This document shows positions 8,453 through 18,030 of a stretch of 50,739 nt of DNA, in pieces. The position numbers and the translations under genes are program-made. Numbering within the stretch: the first letter of the stretch is position 1; each line of letters opens with the position of its first letter. This DNA comes from Arcticibacter eurypsychrophilus (lineage in GTDB: Bacteria > Bacteroidota > Bacteroidia > Sphingobacteriales > Sphingobacteriaceae): assembly GCF_001730525.1 (NCBI RefSeq), contig NZ_MDFN01000036.1:1-50739 (forward strand), given 5' to 3'. The notes below the pieces were generated by a model, which was not told the DNA's origin, searched no databases, and saw nothing but the letters and a program-made list of their open reading frames with translations.

Positions 8453-9748
8453 TTAAAGAATAGAATGATTAGGTGTGATGGTTTTAGCTAAGCTACTATT
8501 TTCCAATTCCAGTTCCTCATTCATTATTTTTCCGTTTTTAATAATTCCTTTAGCCACCCAAAAAGAACTTAACTGAAGCACCGCAACAATTATAATGGCA
8601 TACCGTAAAGCAATTTCATTCGAAAAATAATAGGCTAGTATAAGGAATGTTCCTGCCCCGGTTAGGCGGCCTACATATAAGCCTGCTTCATGATTCAGGA
8701 TATAAGCAAACTCACTCCTTTTTTCTTTTTTTGTGAGGATGTCAATGACACTGAACTGGATAGGAAAATAAGCAAGATCCAATAAGGGCTTGGCTAACAG
8801 AAGAAAGAGCATAAATAAAATCACCCCTGTTGCGTTAAATAAGATGCCATTAATCAATGCGGCAATCGTAAATAAAACTAAACCAGTACCAAATACATAG
8901 ATCCGATGCTCCGGTGTGGTATTGCGACCAATAATGTACATCAGTACAGCAGCAAAAACAGCCCCTACGGATTGCGCTGTTCCTAATGCCCCTTCTTTCC
9001 CGAGCAGCAACATGATCAGCATAGCTGGAGCCGTAACCAGAAACCCCTGTACCAATCCTTTTAATACCGCCAGGAACATTAGCCTGTACCAATAGGGGTG
9101 AAATTTGAAATAGATAAACTTTTTATTCGTGGGATTGATAAACTCGCCTTTAAAACACATCACCGAAGCGCCTATAGTGACCACAAATACAATTCCTGTA
9201 ACCATGATATAGGCTAGTTTCGCATCACCTGATCCTGCCCAAAGTTCAATGAACCAACCAATCAGAACAGGTATAATTACTGCTATTATGGTATAGAAGA
9301 AGGTTTCCAATCCATAATAATAATTTCGGTTGCTATCGTTAGTGGTGGCTAAAGCAAGGAAATCCCTATTGGCCCAGTAGAAACCGAAAGACATGCCCAT
9401 TACGATACCGGCGACACCTATCCCTGTAATATCCAGCGTCTTTAATGACATCATAATCATCATTGAGATTCCACTCAACACCATTCCTAAGGAGTAAAGC
9501 ACCTTAATTGGAAAGTGATTGAGCAGCCAGCCATTGATTAAAAAGGTCAAAGGAATTCCTGTATATATGGTGAGCTGGTAGACCACCACTTTGACCGGAT
9601 CATTAGAACTTCGCATGACATAGGCGGCTACGAAAATATCGATCACAGGCAAGACAATACTGTATATTAAGTTGGTTAAAGTGAGGATTTTAAAGTTATG
9701 CGATTGTGCCTTGAAATGTGCTAATTCAGAATTTAATTTATTCATCAT
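8453..9748 (-). CDS. MFS transporter, probable oligosaccharide importer
   Basis: A 431-aa inner membrane protein with about 12 hydrophobic segments (for example IYSIVLPVIDIFVAAYVM, GVAGIVMGMSFGFYWA, VILFMLFLLLAKPLLDLAYF), the size and layout of the major facilitator superfamily. Its ATG overlaps the stop codon of the GH130 gene by 4 bp (ATGA), so the two are translationally coupled. In Bacteroidota, MFS symporters beside cytosolic GH130 enzymes are known to import short mannosides (as in beta-mannan pathways); a similar role is inferred here. Transported substrate and direction are not visible in the sequence. Confidence 0.88.
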   Translation of the reverse strand: MMNKLNSELAHFKAQSHNFKILTLTNLIYSIVLPVIDIFVAAYVMRSSNDPVKVVVYQLTIYTGIPLTFLINGWLLNHFPIKVLYSLGMVLSGISMMIMMSLKTLDITGIGVAGIVMGMSFGFYWANRDFLALATTNDSNRNYYYGLETFFYTIIAVIIPVLIGWFIELWAGSGDAKLAYIMVTGIVFVVTIGASVMCFKGEFINPTNKKFIYFKFHPYWYRLMFLAVLKGLVQGFLVTAPAMLIMLLLGKEGALGTAQSVGAVFAAVLMYIIGRNTTPEHRIYVFGTGLVLFTIAALINGILFNATGVILFMLFLLLAKPLLDLAYFPIQFSVIDILTKKEKRSEFAYILNHEAGLYVGRLTGAGTFLILAYYFSNEIALRYAIIIVAVLQLSSFWVAKGIIKNGKIMNEELELENSSLAKTITPNHSIL

Positions 9749-10797
9749 GACGCATAAGTTAAGGCGGTTAATATTTCGGTTATAGAAAATTTAGCTCCGC
9801 AAACATGTTCATCCGCAGCACCATAATAAATGGTTAATTCGTCACCTTGCACCACATGTCCGTTGCTGAACACGACGTACCCGAAAAAGCCGCTTAACTC
9901 ATAAGTTTCGGTAGGCACCATAATTGGGTCTTCTGTTCTTGCCAATACAATGGAGGGATCATTCAGATCGAGTAAAAAAGCGCCTAAACAATATTGGTGA
10001 CTGCTATTTGCTCCATGGTAAATTTCGAGCCATCCCTGAGGCGTTTTAATTGGTGCAGCTCCTGCTCCCACTCTTGCGCTGTCCCAGCTATCTTTCCTTG
10101 TACGGATGATACACTTGTGTTTTCCCCAATGGATTCCATCAGGCGATTCGGCAATCCAGATATAATTGCCGCCAATGTCTACACTGCTGGGCCGATGCAG
10201 TGCATAAAAATTGCCATTTATCTTTTCCTCAAAAATAGCGCAGTCCTTATTATGTGGAGGAAGGATCATGCCTTCTGATGTAAAGGTCTTCCAATCCTGG
10301 GTTTTACGTAAACCTACACCTACTCCTTGTCCGGAAACTGCGGTGTAGGTTAGGTAATAGGTACCTTCCAGGTTGATCACCCGGCAATCTTCTACCCCAA
10401 AGGCTTCCTGATCTGTCTCCCCCTGTAAAATGGGATAGCCTTCGGGTTCATAAAAGCTGATGCCATCATCACTGCATAACAGGCGTAGATGAGACAATGT
10501 GGTTAAAAAATCAACCCCTTTATATTTGATAACCCTGGGATCATCTTTGTTCAGGTCAGGATCATTTGCTGCGATCTCTATAATTTCTATCCCCTTCTCC
10601 TGGAGCACTGGAAAGGAAATTATGCCTTCTTGCTGGTGTGGTCGCTCTGCCACACGAACAAGTAGCCAGGTTTTATCCTGGAAAGTAAATACGCCTGGAT
10701 TCAATAAACAAGTGATTTCCAATCCGGGTCTGCTTGGAACCAAATCTTTAGGTGATATAAGTGGATTTTGAGAAAATCGTTTAGCAATATCTGTCAT
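9745..10797 (-). CDS. glycoside hydrolase family 130 (mannosyl phosphorylase or mannosidase)
   Basis: GH130 enzymes cleave beta-mannosides by phosphorolysis or, in some subfamilies, hydrolysis. The five-bladed propeller motifs are visible: LNPGVF near 45, RVAERP, GVEDCRV, PHNKDCAIF, LHRP, EIYHG and YYGAADEHV. Counting from the upstream ATG at 10836, the likely catalytic aspartate is D150, and R152, K197, R215 and H274 sit where phosphate- or substrate-binding basic residues are usual, which favours a phosphorylase, though the subfamily is not settled by eye. There is no signal peptide, so it is cytosolic and depends on the coupled MFS gene for substrate. The start chosen is the ATG at 10797 (MTDIAKRFSQNPL), which fits the family's N-terminus; an in-frame ATG at 10836 lies only 9 bp after susD and may also be used. 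Confidence 0.9.
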   Translation of the reverse strand: MTDIAKRFSQNPLISPKDLVPSRPGLEITCLLNPGVFTFQDKTWLLVRVAERPHQQEGIISFPVLQEKGIEIIEIAANDPDLNKDDPRVIKYKGVDFLTTLSHLRLLCSDDGISFYEPEGYPILQGETDQEAFGVEDCRVINLEGTYYLTYTAVSGQGVGVGLRKTQDWKTFTSEGMILPPHNKDCAIFEEKINGNFYALHRPSSVDIGGNYIWIAESPDGIHWGKHKCIIRTRKDSWDSARVGAGAAPIKTPQGWLEIYHGANSSHQYCLGAFLLDLNDPSIVLARTEDPIMVPTETYELSGFFGYVVFSNGHVVQGDELTIYYGAADEHVCGAKFSITEILTALTYAS

Positions 10798-10845
10798 TAT
10801 CTTGGAGATAAATTTATTGAACTGCAAATAATTCAATAGTTAAGT

Positions 10846-12330
10846 TTAATAGTTTGGATTTTGTGCTATGGTTCCCCCGGATTTATCAATCTCACCCTGA
10901 GGAATAGGATATATATAGTTGCGGTCCTGGAAATTTATACCCAAAGACTTTAAAAAATCTTTTGCTAATCCCCATCTCTTCAAGTCATTAAACCTTTGAG
11001 ATTCAAAACCTAATTCTGCTCTCCTTTCCTTAACTAACCAATCTTTGATTTGAGTTTTGTCAGTTGAGGAAACATTCCTGTTTGGAAGTGTACCGGCTGG
11101 AGTTATGGTTCCATCTGCAGTTACAGTGTTTCTTGCCCGAGTCCTTATGCTATTAATTATTGTTATAGCGGCAGGATAATCTCCAGTTTCAAGTAACGCT
11201 TCAGCTTTCCATAAAATCACGTCTGCCCAACGGATAAATATTTTATTACTTGGAGAATCTTCATTGCCTTTATTGCTGCTATTTAATTCACCAAATATCT
11301 TGTATGCATTCTGTGTCTGAACGTCTACAGTGTATCCTAATCTTGGATCGTTAGCTTCAAATGAAACAATAAAATTGGTTGTTGGTGCAATAAAACCCCA
11401 GCCTGCAAGGGCACAAAGCCCGTTTCCCATAGCAGGTGTTTTTGCGGATTGATGATCGTAAGCAAAAATCACCTCGTTATCATTAAACTCTTTTGCCACA
11501 CTAAAATTATCGAAGTAATTTGTATTTAGGCTATAGAAGCCTAATGCTTCAAGTTCGTTGATATCTGCAATCACTTCCTGCCATTTTTTATTATAAAGTG
11601 CCACTTTTGCCTGTAAAGCAATTACTGCACCCTTAGATACCCGCCATTTTTCTGTGTTATCGCTATACTTTGAAGAAGGCAATAATGGTTTAGCTAAAGC
11701 TAGATCTGCACTTATCTGCTCCCAAATCTGAGCTTGGGGAACACGGGTGGCTACGTCATAGGCTTCTGCGAAATTTTTAAGTGGCTTGGTTATTAAGGGA
11801 ACATCTCCAAAGCTATTTACGAGATCAAAATAATAAAATGCTCTTAAAAAATAACTTTGCGCCAAGAGCTTGTTTTTCGAAGCTTCATCTATTCCTACTT
11901 TCGCTATAACAGTTGCATCTGTTAAATACGCAATGGCTCTATTACATCGGGAAACTCCTTCAAAATCGTAACTCCACACACCGTTAAAGCCGCCGTTAGA
12001 TGCTGTAAAGTTAAATTTTGAAAATTCATCCATCCAGGCTTGATCTCCGTCTGGGTTCCATTTCTTTTGCATATCCCCTGATGCGATATCCTGCAAAATA
12101 AAATCATTCCGAAGAACTGTCCCGTCGTCCCATCCCCATTGTCCAATAATATTAAGGGTACTTGCCAACATTTTATAGGATGATGTCACTGAGGATACTA
12201 CGGTACCCAACTTAGGGTCTGTTTCATCTTGATTGGATGTTATTAACCCAATAGGTTCTTTATTTAATTCCTTTTTACAACCGGCAACAGCTACAATTGC
12301 CACAATTGCTATTATATAAATGACTTTCAT
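10846..12330 (-). CDS. SusD/RagB-family glycan-binding lipoprotein
   Basis: A 494-aa outer-surface lipoprotein: signal peptide II with lipobox AVAGC (C18), N-terminal helical TPR-like region (LLAQSYFLRAFYYFDLVNSF, the typical SusD motif near residues 160-180), and the C-terminal SusD signature RRAELGFESQRFNDLKRWG followed by IYPIPQGEID near the end. It sits directly after susC (24 bp) and forms the lid of the SusCD import complex. Its size is usual for the family. The ligand is unknown; the linked GH130 gene points to a mannose-containing oligosaccharide. Confidence 0.95.
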   Translation of the reverse strand: MKVIYIIAIVAIVAVAGCKKELNKEPIGLITSNQDETDPKLGTVVSSVTSSYKMLASTLNIIGQWGWDDGTVLRNDFILQDIASGDMQKKWNPDGDQAWMDEFSKFNFTASNGGFNGVWSYDFEGVSRCNRAIAYLTDATVIAKVGIDEASKNKLLAQSYFLRAFYYFDLVNSFGDVPLITKPLKNFAEAYDVATRVPQAQIWEQISADLALAKPLLPSSKYSDNTEKWRVSKGAVIALQAKVALYNKKWQEVIADINELEALGFYSLNTNYFDNFSVAKEFNDNEVIFAYDHQSAKTPAMGNGLCALAGWGFIAPTTNFIVSFEANDPRLGYTVDVQTQNAYKIFGELNSSNKGNEDSPSNKIFIRWADVILWKAEALLETGDYPAAITIINSIRTRARNTVTADGTITPAGTLPNRNVSSTDKTQIKDWLVKERRAELGFESQRFNDLKRWGLAKDFLKSLGINFQDRNYIYPIPQGEIDKSGGTIAQNPNY

Positions 12331-12353
12331 ATTTGTAATTTTAATTGATTGAG

Positions 12354-15300
12354 TTAAAACTTAACATTTACACCAAACAGAATTGCTCTTGACTGCGGGT
12401 AAGTACCCTTATCCAAAATATCGGTCGACTCTGGATCTAAACCTGTGTAGTTGGTAACTGTAAACAGGTTCTGTCCTGATACATATAAGCGAATATTTTG
12501 AAGATTCATTTTAGATTTAGCAAGTAAGGACCTGAATGAATAACCAAGTTCAATATTCTTTAACCGCATGTAAGAAGCATCCTCAACGAAAATACTGGAT
12601 GTTTTACTGCTTCCATTGTCATTGAAAGTGGAACGTGGTATTGTATTACTTGTTCCTTCCCCATGCCAGCTATCCAATACCCGTATGGAGTGATTGAATG
12701 GACGAGAATCATAATCTATAATCTTCTTTAGGTCATTGTATTTATCTACTCCTCCTACACCTTGAAGTAAAGCTGAAAAATCGAATCCTTTATAACTTGC
12801 AGACAAGTTTATACCGTAAGAGAATTTAGGATTAGGGTTTCCTATATAAGCTCTATCCTGATCATTAATAATTCCATCCCCATTAAAATCTTTAAATTTA
12901 ATATCTCCAGGTAATTCCGAAGGATTTAAAGTTCCAAAAAGGTAATTATCAATTTCTGCTTGATTTTGATAAATACCATCCATTTTAAAACCATACAAGG
13001 AATTAAGGGGATGACCAACTTCAGTTTTAGTAACCTGGCCTATAATATTTGGCAAATTAGGATGCAACTTATCGACGCGGTTTGTTAATGTACCTATATT
13101 ACCGCTGACGCTGTATTTAAAAGCCCTATCACTATTACGGTAGCTTAAATCTACTTCAATCCCTGAATTGCTTACTTCTCCGGCATTTACAATGGTTGCC
13201 TCTACATCGCCAACGATTCGGGGAAGAGATAGTGGTAACAAAATCCCCGTAGTCTTCTTTTTAAAGTAATCAACAGTAAAATAGACTTTATTCTTTAGCA
13301 TCCCTAAATCAAGACCTATGTTATTTTGAGTGGTACTTTCCCATTTCAGATCAGGATTACCATATCTCAGTAGTTTGACTTCTTCTCCGGTTTTTGTGAA
13401 CAGGGTTAAATAGGTATAATTACCAATTTCTTGATTTCCCAATTTTCCGGTACTTGCTCTCAACTTAAGGTCAGATATCCAGTTTACCGATTTCATAAAA
13501 TTTTCTCCTGAAACTTTCCATCCTATTGATACAGAAGGGAAATAGCCCCATTGATTGTTTGGTCCAAAACGGGAAGACGCATCTCCTCTTATGTTTCCTG
13601 TGATGAAATACTTAGAATCGTAAGCGTAATTTGCAGATCCAAACAGAGAGAATAAGGTCCATTCAGATCCAGAGCCTGAACTCCATACATTGGTTAAGGA
13701 GTTCCCATAATCAAGATATTGAAATTCTTGCTGAGTATATTCAAACCGGTTTCTTGTTCCTCCGATTGAAGATGAATGGTTGGTAATGTATTCACTACCT
13801 ACCAATGCACTAAACACATGTTTTTGAATTGATTTGTTGTAATTTAAAGTGTTGTTCCAAGTAATGGTACTTTCCTGTCCTCGATCTTCATTTAATGAGT
13901 TGGGGCGGTTTTTTCGTCCTAATCCTTTATCTTCAGTAGCTCCCCCGCCATCATCATCTCCAAAATTCTGATTAAAGGCTTTATTGTGACTAAAATTTAA
14001 ATCAACACCAACATTAGTCCTGAATTTTAAGTCTTTATTTTTTAGTAATGCGTATTCTCCATAAATATTTCCAAAGGTTTTGAAATTAGATCTTTTATCA
14101 TTAGTAAAATAAGCCAGAGCAATAGGATTGCTGCTAAATTCATATTTATTACTTTCGTAAGTACCATCTCCTTTATAAAAAGGGAGATCTGTAAAAGGAT
14201 TAGCAGTTGAATAGGTAGGGTCATCTACACTTTTGAATACGGAAAGAACTGGAGGCCGGATGAAGGCATGACGAATAATACCGGGATCATCGCCTTTAGA
14301 AGAAAGTTTATCCTGCTTTCCGTAAGTAAACTGCACGTTTGAACCAACTGTTAAACGATCATTCAGGTTAGCGACAACATTGGATCTGAAATTCAAGCGC
14401 TGATACTGATCATTCTTATAGACTACAATCCCATCTTGGCTATAATATGCACCAGATAATAGATATTTTATTTTTTCGCTTCCTCCATTTGCACTGAGTT
14501 GCAAGTTTTGAGAATGTCCGGTTTCAAATAATTCATTCAACCAATTCGTATTAGAAAGATCTGTTCTGCTTTTATCGCCTGTGTAAGGATTAGTGCCTGG
14601 ATACCCAGAGTTATTCCATGCTTCCTCCACTTTATCCATGTATTGCGTTTTATTTAACATGGTTGGAAGGTTGCTTACTCGCTGAATACCATTGAAATAG
14701 TTGATGTCTACCACCGATTTTCCTGTAGTTCCCATTTTAGTGGTGATGACAATTACTCCCGCTGATGCTCTGGCTCCATAAATTGCTGCTGCAGATGCAT
14801 CTTTAAGCACAGTAACTGATTGCATATCGGATGGATTCAAGAAAGAAATATCCCGTGTGGGAGTACCATCTACGATAAACAGCGGACTGTTATCTCCGAA
14901 TGTACCTTCACCGCGAATACGAATATTAATACCTTCACCTGGAGCACCTGTCGACTGTGTGATCTGCACCCCTGCTACCTGTCCCTGTAATACCTGGGCA
15001 ACATCAGCCACTCGCCGGGGTTCAACTTCTGCCATCCGTACGGAACTTACAGCTCCTGTTATATTTGATCTTTTTTGTGAAGTATAACCAAGCACAACTA
15101 CTTCATTTAATGATTCTCTTTTTTCTTTGAGAATCACATTAATACTAACTTTTCCGTTAACCAGAATATCTTGTGTTTCAAAGCCAATATAATTAAACAC
15201 GATCGATTGAGGGGCATCATTCCTCAAAACAAGGGTGTATCTTCCTTGCAGATCAGTAACATTGCCATTAGTAGTATTTTTTTGAATTACATTGACACCT

Positions 15301-15449
15301 GGTAATTGCTCACCCTTTATGTCCCGAACTGTTCCAGATATTTTAATCTGGGCAAAGAGACTTTGGTCTGCTAAGGCTATAATTAACATTATAAGCCATG
15401 CATGATTAATTGTTGCTTTCATTTGATTATTTTGGTTAGATTTCTTCAT
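12354..15449 (-). CDS. SusC/RagA-family TonB-linked outer membrane transporter
   Basis: A 1031-aa receptor. After a signal peptide ending SLFAQ near 34 there is a carboxypeptidase-D-regulatory-like domain (GTVRDIKGEQLPGVNV, about 38-115), a TonB-box-like segment (LNEVVVLGYTSQKR), the plug (VAQVLQGQVAGVQITQ, SPLFIVDGTPTRD, SVTVLKDASAAAIYGAR, the standard SusC signature) and a C-terminal 22-strand-type barrel ending in SRAILFGVNVKF with a terminal aromatic residue. It follows the 828-aa glycosidase-like gene by 9 bp and precedes susD, so all are in one operon. It imports the glycan fragment captured by SusD, powered by TonB. Confidence 0.96.
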   Translation of the reverse strand: MKKSNQNNQMKATINHAWLIMLIIALADQSLFAQIKISGTVRDIKGEQLPGVNVIQKNTTNGNVTDLQGRYTLVLRNDAPQSIVFNYIGFETQDILVNGKVSINVILKEKRESLNEVVVLGYTSQKRSNITGAVSSVRMAEVEPRRVADVAQVLQGQVAGVQITQSTGAPGEGINIRIRGEGTFGDNSPLFIVDGTPTRDISFLNPSDMQSVTVLKDASAAAIYGARASAGVIVITTKMGTTGKSVVDINYFNGIQRVSNLPTMLNKTQYMDKVEEAWNNSGYPGTNPYTGDKSRTDLSNTNWLNELFETGHSQNLQLSANGGSEKIKYLLSGAYYSQDGIVVYKNDQYQRLNFRSNVVANLNDRLTVGSNVQFTYGKQDKLSSKGDDPGIIRHAFIRPPVLSVFKSVDDPTYSTANPFTDLPFYKGDGTYESNKYEFSSNPIALAYFTNDKRSNFKTFGNIYGEYALLKNKDLKFRTNVGVDLNFSHNKAFNQNFGDDDGGGATEDKGLGRKNRPNSLNEDRGQESTITWNNTLNYNKSIQKHVFSALVGSEYITNHSSSIGGTRNRFEYTQQEFQYLDYGNSLTNVWSSGSGSEWTLFSLFGSANYAYDSKYFITGNIRGDASSRFGPNNQWGYFPSVSIGWKVSGENFMKSVNWISDLKLRASTGKLGNQEIGNYTYLTLFTKTGEEVKLLRYGNPDLKWESTTQNNIGLDLGMLKNKVYFTVDYFKKKTTGILLPLSLPRIVGDVEATIVNAGEVSNSGIEVDLSYRNSDRAFKYSVSGNIGTLTNRVDKLHPNLPNIIGQVTKTEVGHPLNSLYGFKMDGIYQNQAEIDNYLFGTLNPSELPGDIKFKDFNGDGIINDQDRAYIGNPNPKFSYGINLSASYKGFDFSALLQGVGGVDKYNDLKKIIDYDSRPFNHSIRVLDSWHGEGTSNTIPRSTFNDNGSSKTSSIFVEDASYMRLKNIELGYSFRSLLAKSKMNLQNIRLYVSGQNLFTVTNYTGLDPESTDILDKGTYPQSRAILFGVNVKF

Positions 15450-15458
15450 TGGGTTGAA

Positions 15459-17945
15459 TTATTGATGTTTCACATAATCAGGATCCATATCAGGGCTGCG
15501 TAATCCTGCCACTTCATTGGCCATTAAAATAAAAACATTCCAGCATAACCCTCTAGTCGATGGCCACCAGGAATCAGTTGTTGTCCATTTGGTAGGTATA
15601 AACTCTTTGCTGTAAGGCCATTCAGGATTCAGGTTTATTTCGGCCCAAACACGGTTTTCCATTAACGCTGGAGCTTTTTTCCATCCATGTTTTAATCCTG
15701 TGACATATGCACAGTATTCAGCTCTCAACCAGCTCCCTCCATTATAATAGAAGCCATCGCTTTGACCATTTGCATAGTTACTGGCTCCAAATTCTGCGAA
15801 TGGTTGATAGTCAGCACTTAAATAGGCAAATCCTTTTTGATCCGAGGTTACTCTTACACATATTGGAGCAGTGGTGCCATATTGTGGATGTGGTGAATTA
15901 GCAACTTTATTGAGCATCGGGATTTGCTCCAGATGATTAATGACCATTTCGTCTGTTAGCAAGGGTCGGTTGAATAACCAAAGAGAAAAGAACTCCGGTT
16001 CCAAATCGGTTAGGGTTATAATATCTGGATAATTACGATCAAAAAGCAGATGTTTTCTTTGAGGGTCATAGAACTTTCTGTATTCCTGCTCTGCTTTCTG
16101 AATGTAAGCTTCTTCTATTGGGAAACCTAGTTCCTTAATTGTTCTCAATGCGATAGCGAGCATCCCTTGATTCACAGCTAGGCGATCCGTTTTGGGCTGA
16201 TAATCTACAATATCAACCTGACTCATAGAAAAATGAGATCTGCATTTCCCATCTTTGCCCGCATCAAATTCATTAAGAACATAGTCTACGGCCTTTTTAA
16301 TTTTATCAGCCGGCAGTGTAACATTAAAGCGCCTTTTGTTCATCATTGCCCAGATCAGCCATTCTATTGTTGCCTCATTATCTTTAGCTTCTACCGAACC
16401 CATGTAGGGTGTAATTATCGTTCCGATACCTCCTTTCGGAGTTTGAGTTTTAGACCACTGATCCCAAATACTGAGGTTTAATTCCTTATTGTAGGTAGCT
16501 ACTATGGAAAAGAATGAATCGCGGTTATACATATCTGGCGAGTAATTCATGTTAGGCACATTAAATGGTTTAAAATCATTTATAGCTGTAATCCAGGTCA
16601 GCATATTAAGATTCGCATACAACATTTTCTCTATTTGTGACCCTTTAAATCCCTTTCCTTCTGCAAGCCTTGTTTGGGCAGACAGCACGAATTCCCGATG
16701 ATCTTTCCATGGTTCCACAAAAATATAGCTCGTTTTTTCTACTTTTTCTCCCATTGGAAGAATGTTGTAGGATTCCCTTTGTGGCTGATGTTCGGTGACC
16801 TGTAAGTCCTTTATTTGTAACTGGCCTGTTTTATTAGCTTGCGTCCCGATGAATAGCGAGACACTATCATTTTCAATATAGGGAACCATAATACTGCCTT
16901 TGAACAAGGTCCATTTTTGTTCATTAGTCTTAAAATTGTCAATATATTTTACTCCATTTTCTAATTCTACCGTCTTGTTACCATTTTTAATTCTAAAAAG
17001 CTTCAATGCTACGGAAGCACTTCCCTTGCAAAGAAAAGATAGTGTGTAATATCGTTGATCCTTAAATGGAGCGATCATTTCTATACCTGCCTGAGGGGAA
17101 GGCTTGCAATCCATGGTAATTAGCGGTCCTACTTTGGTTACCTTGAGGTTCCCTATTTTTTGATACACATCAGGAAGCTTTACCGCTTTGTTTGTCCCTG
17201 CATCAAGATTAAATAATTCGCCGAAGGTTTGCTTTATGTAATCCTGGTTGGCAGATTGTTCAGCTAGTGTGGCTACAGAAAGCAATTCGGGGTCAGGAAG
17301 TTTACGCATCCCGACAAATCCGCCACCTCGTCCATTGAATCTACGACGGGTAGTTCGCGTATATTGATTTTTGTAACCGGCTTCCATTAAAAAACCAATT
17401 ACCTGATTTTCTTTGTTTACGAAGCCCACTGCAGGATACATTTCATGAACAAAGCCACCAGGAAAATTATCGTGTTCAAAGCTTATATATTTCTTTGGTT
17501 TTTCAGCCGGAATAAACTTTTCCCTTAATGTATAAAACATAGATGGCATACCAGGCTGAAATAGACTTATAGTCTTCTTTACAACATGACTATTAATGAT
17601 CTTGTAAATCACGGTTATGGAAAGATTTACATCAAACTCTGGTATGTAACTTTCCCTGCTTAATGTAACTATACTATCATTACCTTCCCATTTTGCCCCT
17701 TTCCAGTTGGGCAATAACGCCTTTTCACTTAAGTCTGCATTTGTTATTAATAGGGAGAGCTCTTCCGTATTATTTAACAGCATCTTATTGCCATCATATA
17801 AACCTACCCGAAATCCACTAGTGGTATCGCCCAAAACTTTAAGTTGAATATTTTGTGCAAAGAGACTAGTAACACTTAAAATAATACTAAAAAATACAGT
17901 TACAAAGTTCGGCGGATAAGACCGATAGGAAAGGTTGAGCTTCAT
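15459..17945 (-). CDS. secreted multidomain glycosidase-like protein (unassigned family)
   Basis: An 828-aa protein with signal peptide (1 to about 31, VFFSIILSVTSLFAQ) and no lipobox, so periplasmic or secreted. Three parts can be seen. Residues about 32-250 form a beta-rich domain like the N-terminal super-sandwich of many toroid glycosidases. Residues about 255-395 resemble a jelly-roll carbohydrate-binding module (YYTLSFLCKGSASVALKLF, KWTLFKGSIMVPY, SLFIGTQANKTGQLQIKDL). Residues about 420-828 are helical and aromatic-rich with NRDSFFSIVATYN, NEATIEWLIWAMMN, NQGMLAIALRTIKELG and SDGFYYNGGSWLRAEYCAYV, as in (alpha/alpha)6 enzymes. I cannot name a CAZy family. It is the promoter-proximal gene of the PUL operon, which suggests an important degradative role. 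A candidate new glycosidase family, or a distant member of a known one. Confidence 0.8.
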   Translation of the reverse strand: MKLNLSYRSYPPNFVTVFFSIILSVTSLFAQNIQLKVLGDTTSGFRVGLYDGNKMLLNNTEELSLLITNADLSEKALLPNWKGAKWEGNDSIVTLSRESYIPEFDVNLSITVIYKIINSHVVKKTISLFQPGMPSMFYTLREKFIPAEKPKKYISFEHDNFPGGFVHEMYPAVGFVNKENQVIGFLMEAGYKNQYTRTTRRRFNGRGGGFVGMRKLPDPELLSVATLAEQSANQDYIKQTFGELFNLDAGTNKAVKLPDVYQKIGNLKVTKVGPLITMDCKPSPQAGIEMIAPFKDQRYYTLSFLCKGSASVALKLFRIKNGNKTVELENGVKYIDNFKTNEQKWTLFKGSIMVPYIENDSVSLFIGTQANKTGQLQIKDLQVTEHQPQRESYNILPMGEKVEKTSYIFVEPWKDHREFVLSAQTRLAEGKGFKGSQIEKMLYANLNMLTWITAINDFKPFNVPNMNYSPDMYNRDSFFSIVATYNKELNLSIWDQWSKTQTPKGGIGTIITPYMGSVEAKDNEATIEWLIWAMMNKRRFNVTLPADKIKKAVDYVLNEFDAGKDGKCRSHFSMSQVDIVDYQPKTDRLAVNQGMLAIALRTIKELGFPIEEAYIQKAEQEYRKFYDPQRKHLLFDRNYPDIITLTDLEPEFFSLWLFNRPLLTDEMVINHLEQIPMLNKVANSPHPQYGTTAPICVRVTSDQKGFAYLSADYQPFAEFGASNYANGQSDGFYYNGGSWLRAEYCAYVTGLKHGWKKAPALMENRVWAEINLNPEWPYSKEFIPTKWTTTDSWWPSTRGLCWNVFILMANEVAGLRSPDMDPDYVKHQ

Positions 17946-17966
17946 TCAATTAGTTTTTGATTGAAG

Positions 17967-17974
17967 CAAATATA
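17967..17974 (-). promoter_or_regulatory. -7 element of the PUL operon promoter
   Basis: Minus-strand TATATTTG is a perfect match to the Bacteroidota -7 consensus TAnnTTTG, about 20 bp before the first PUL gene's ATG at 17945. There is no good -33 TTG at the right distance, as expected for a promoter that needs an activator. A start site near 17960 would put the repeats at 18000-18030 at roughly -40 to -70. Confidence 0.55.
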
Positions 17975-17999
17975 GACTGGCAATGCACCTATGGTGGTA

Positions 18000-18030
18000 C
18001 ACTATAGTTGCATTCTAGTTCACTATAGTT
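18000..18030 (-). promoter_or_regulatory. triple 10-bp direct repeat, probable binding site of the PUL regulator
   Basis: On the minus strand AACTATAGTG occurs twice exactly 21 bp apart (18030-18021 and 18009-18000), and between them AACTAGAATG matches the same unit at 8 of 10 positions. Three units in phase with the DNA helix, just upstream of the -7 element, are what a dimeric AraC-type activator needs. The site lies in the 83-bp gap after the hybrid two-component gene and overlaps its stop codon. Binding by that regulator is inferred from position. Confidence 0.55.
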
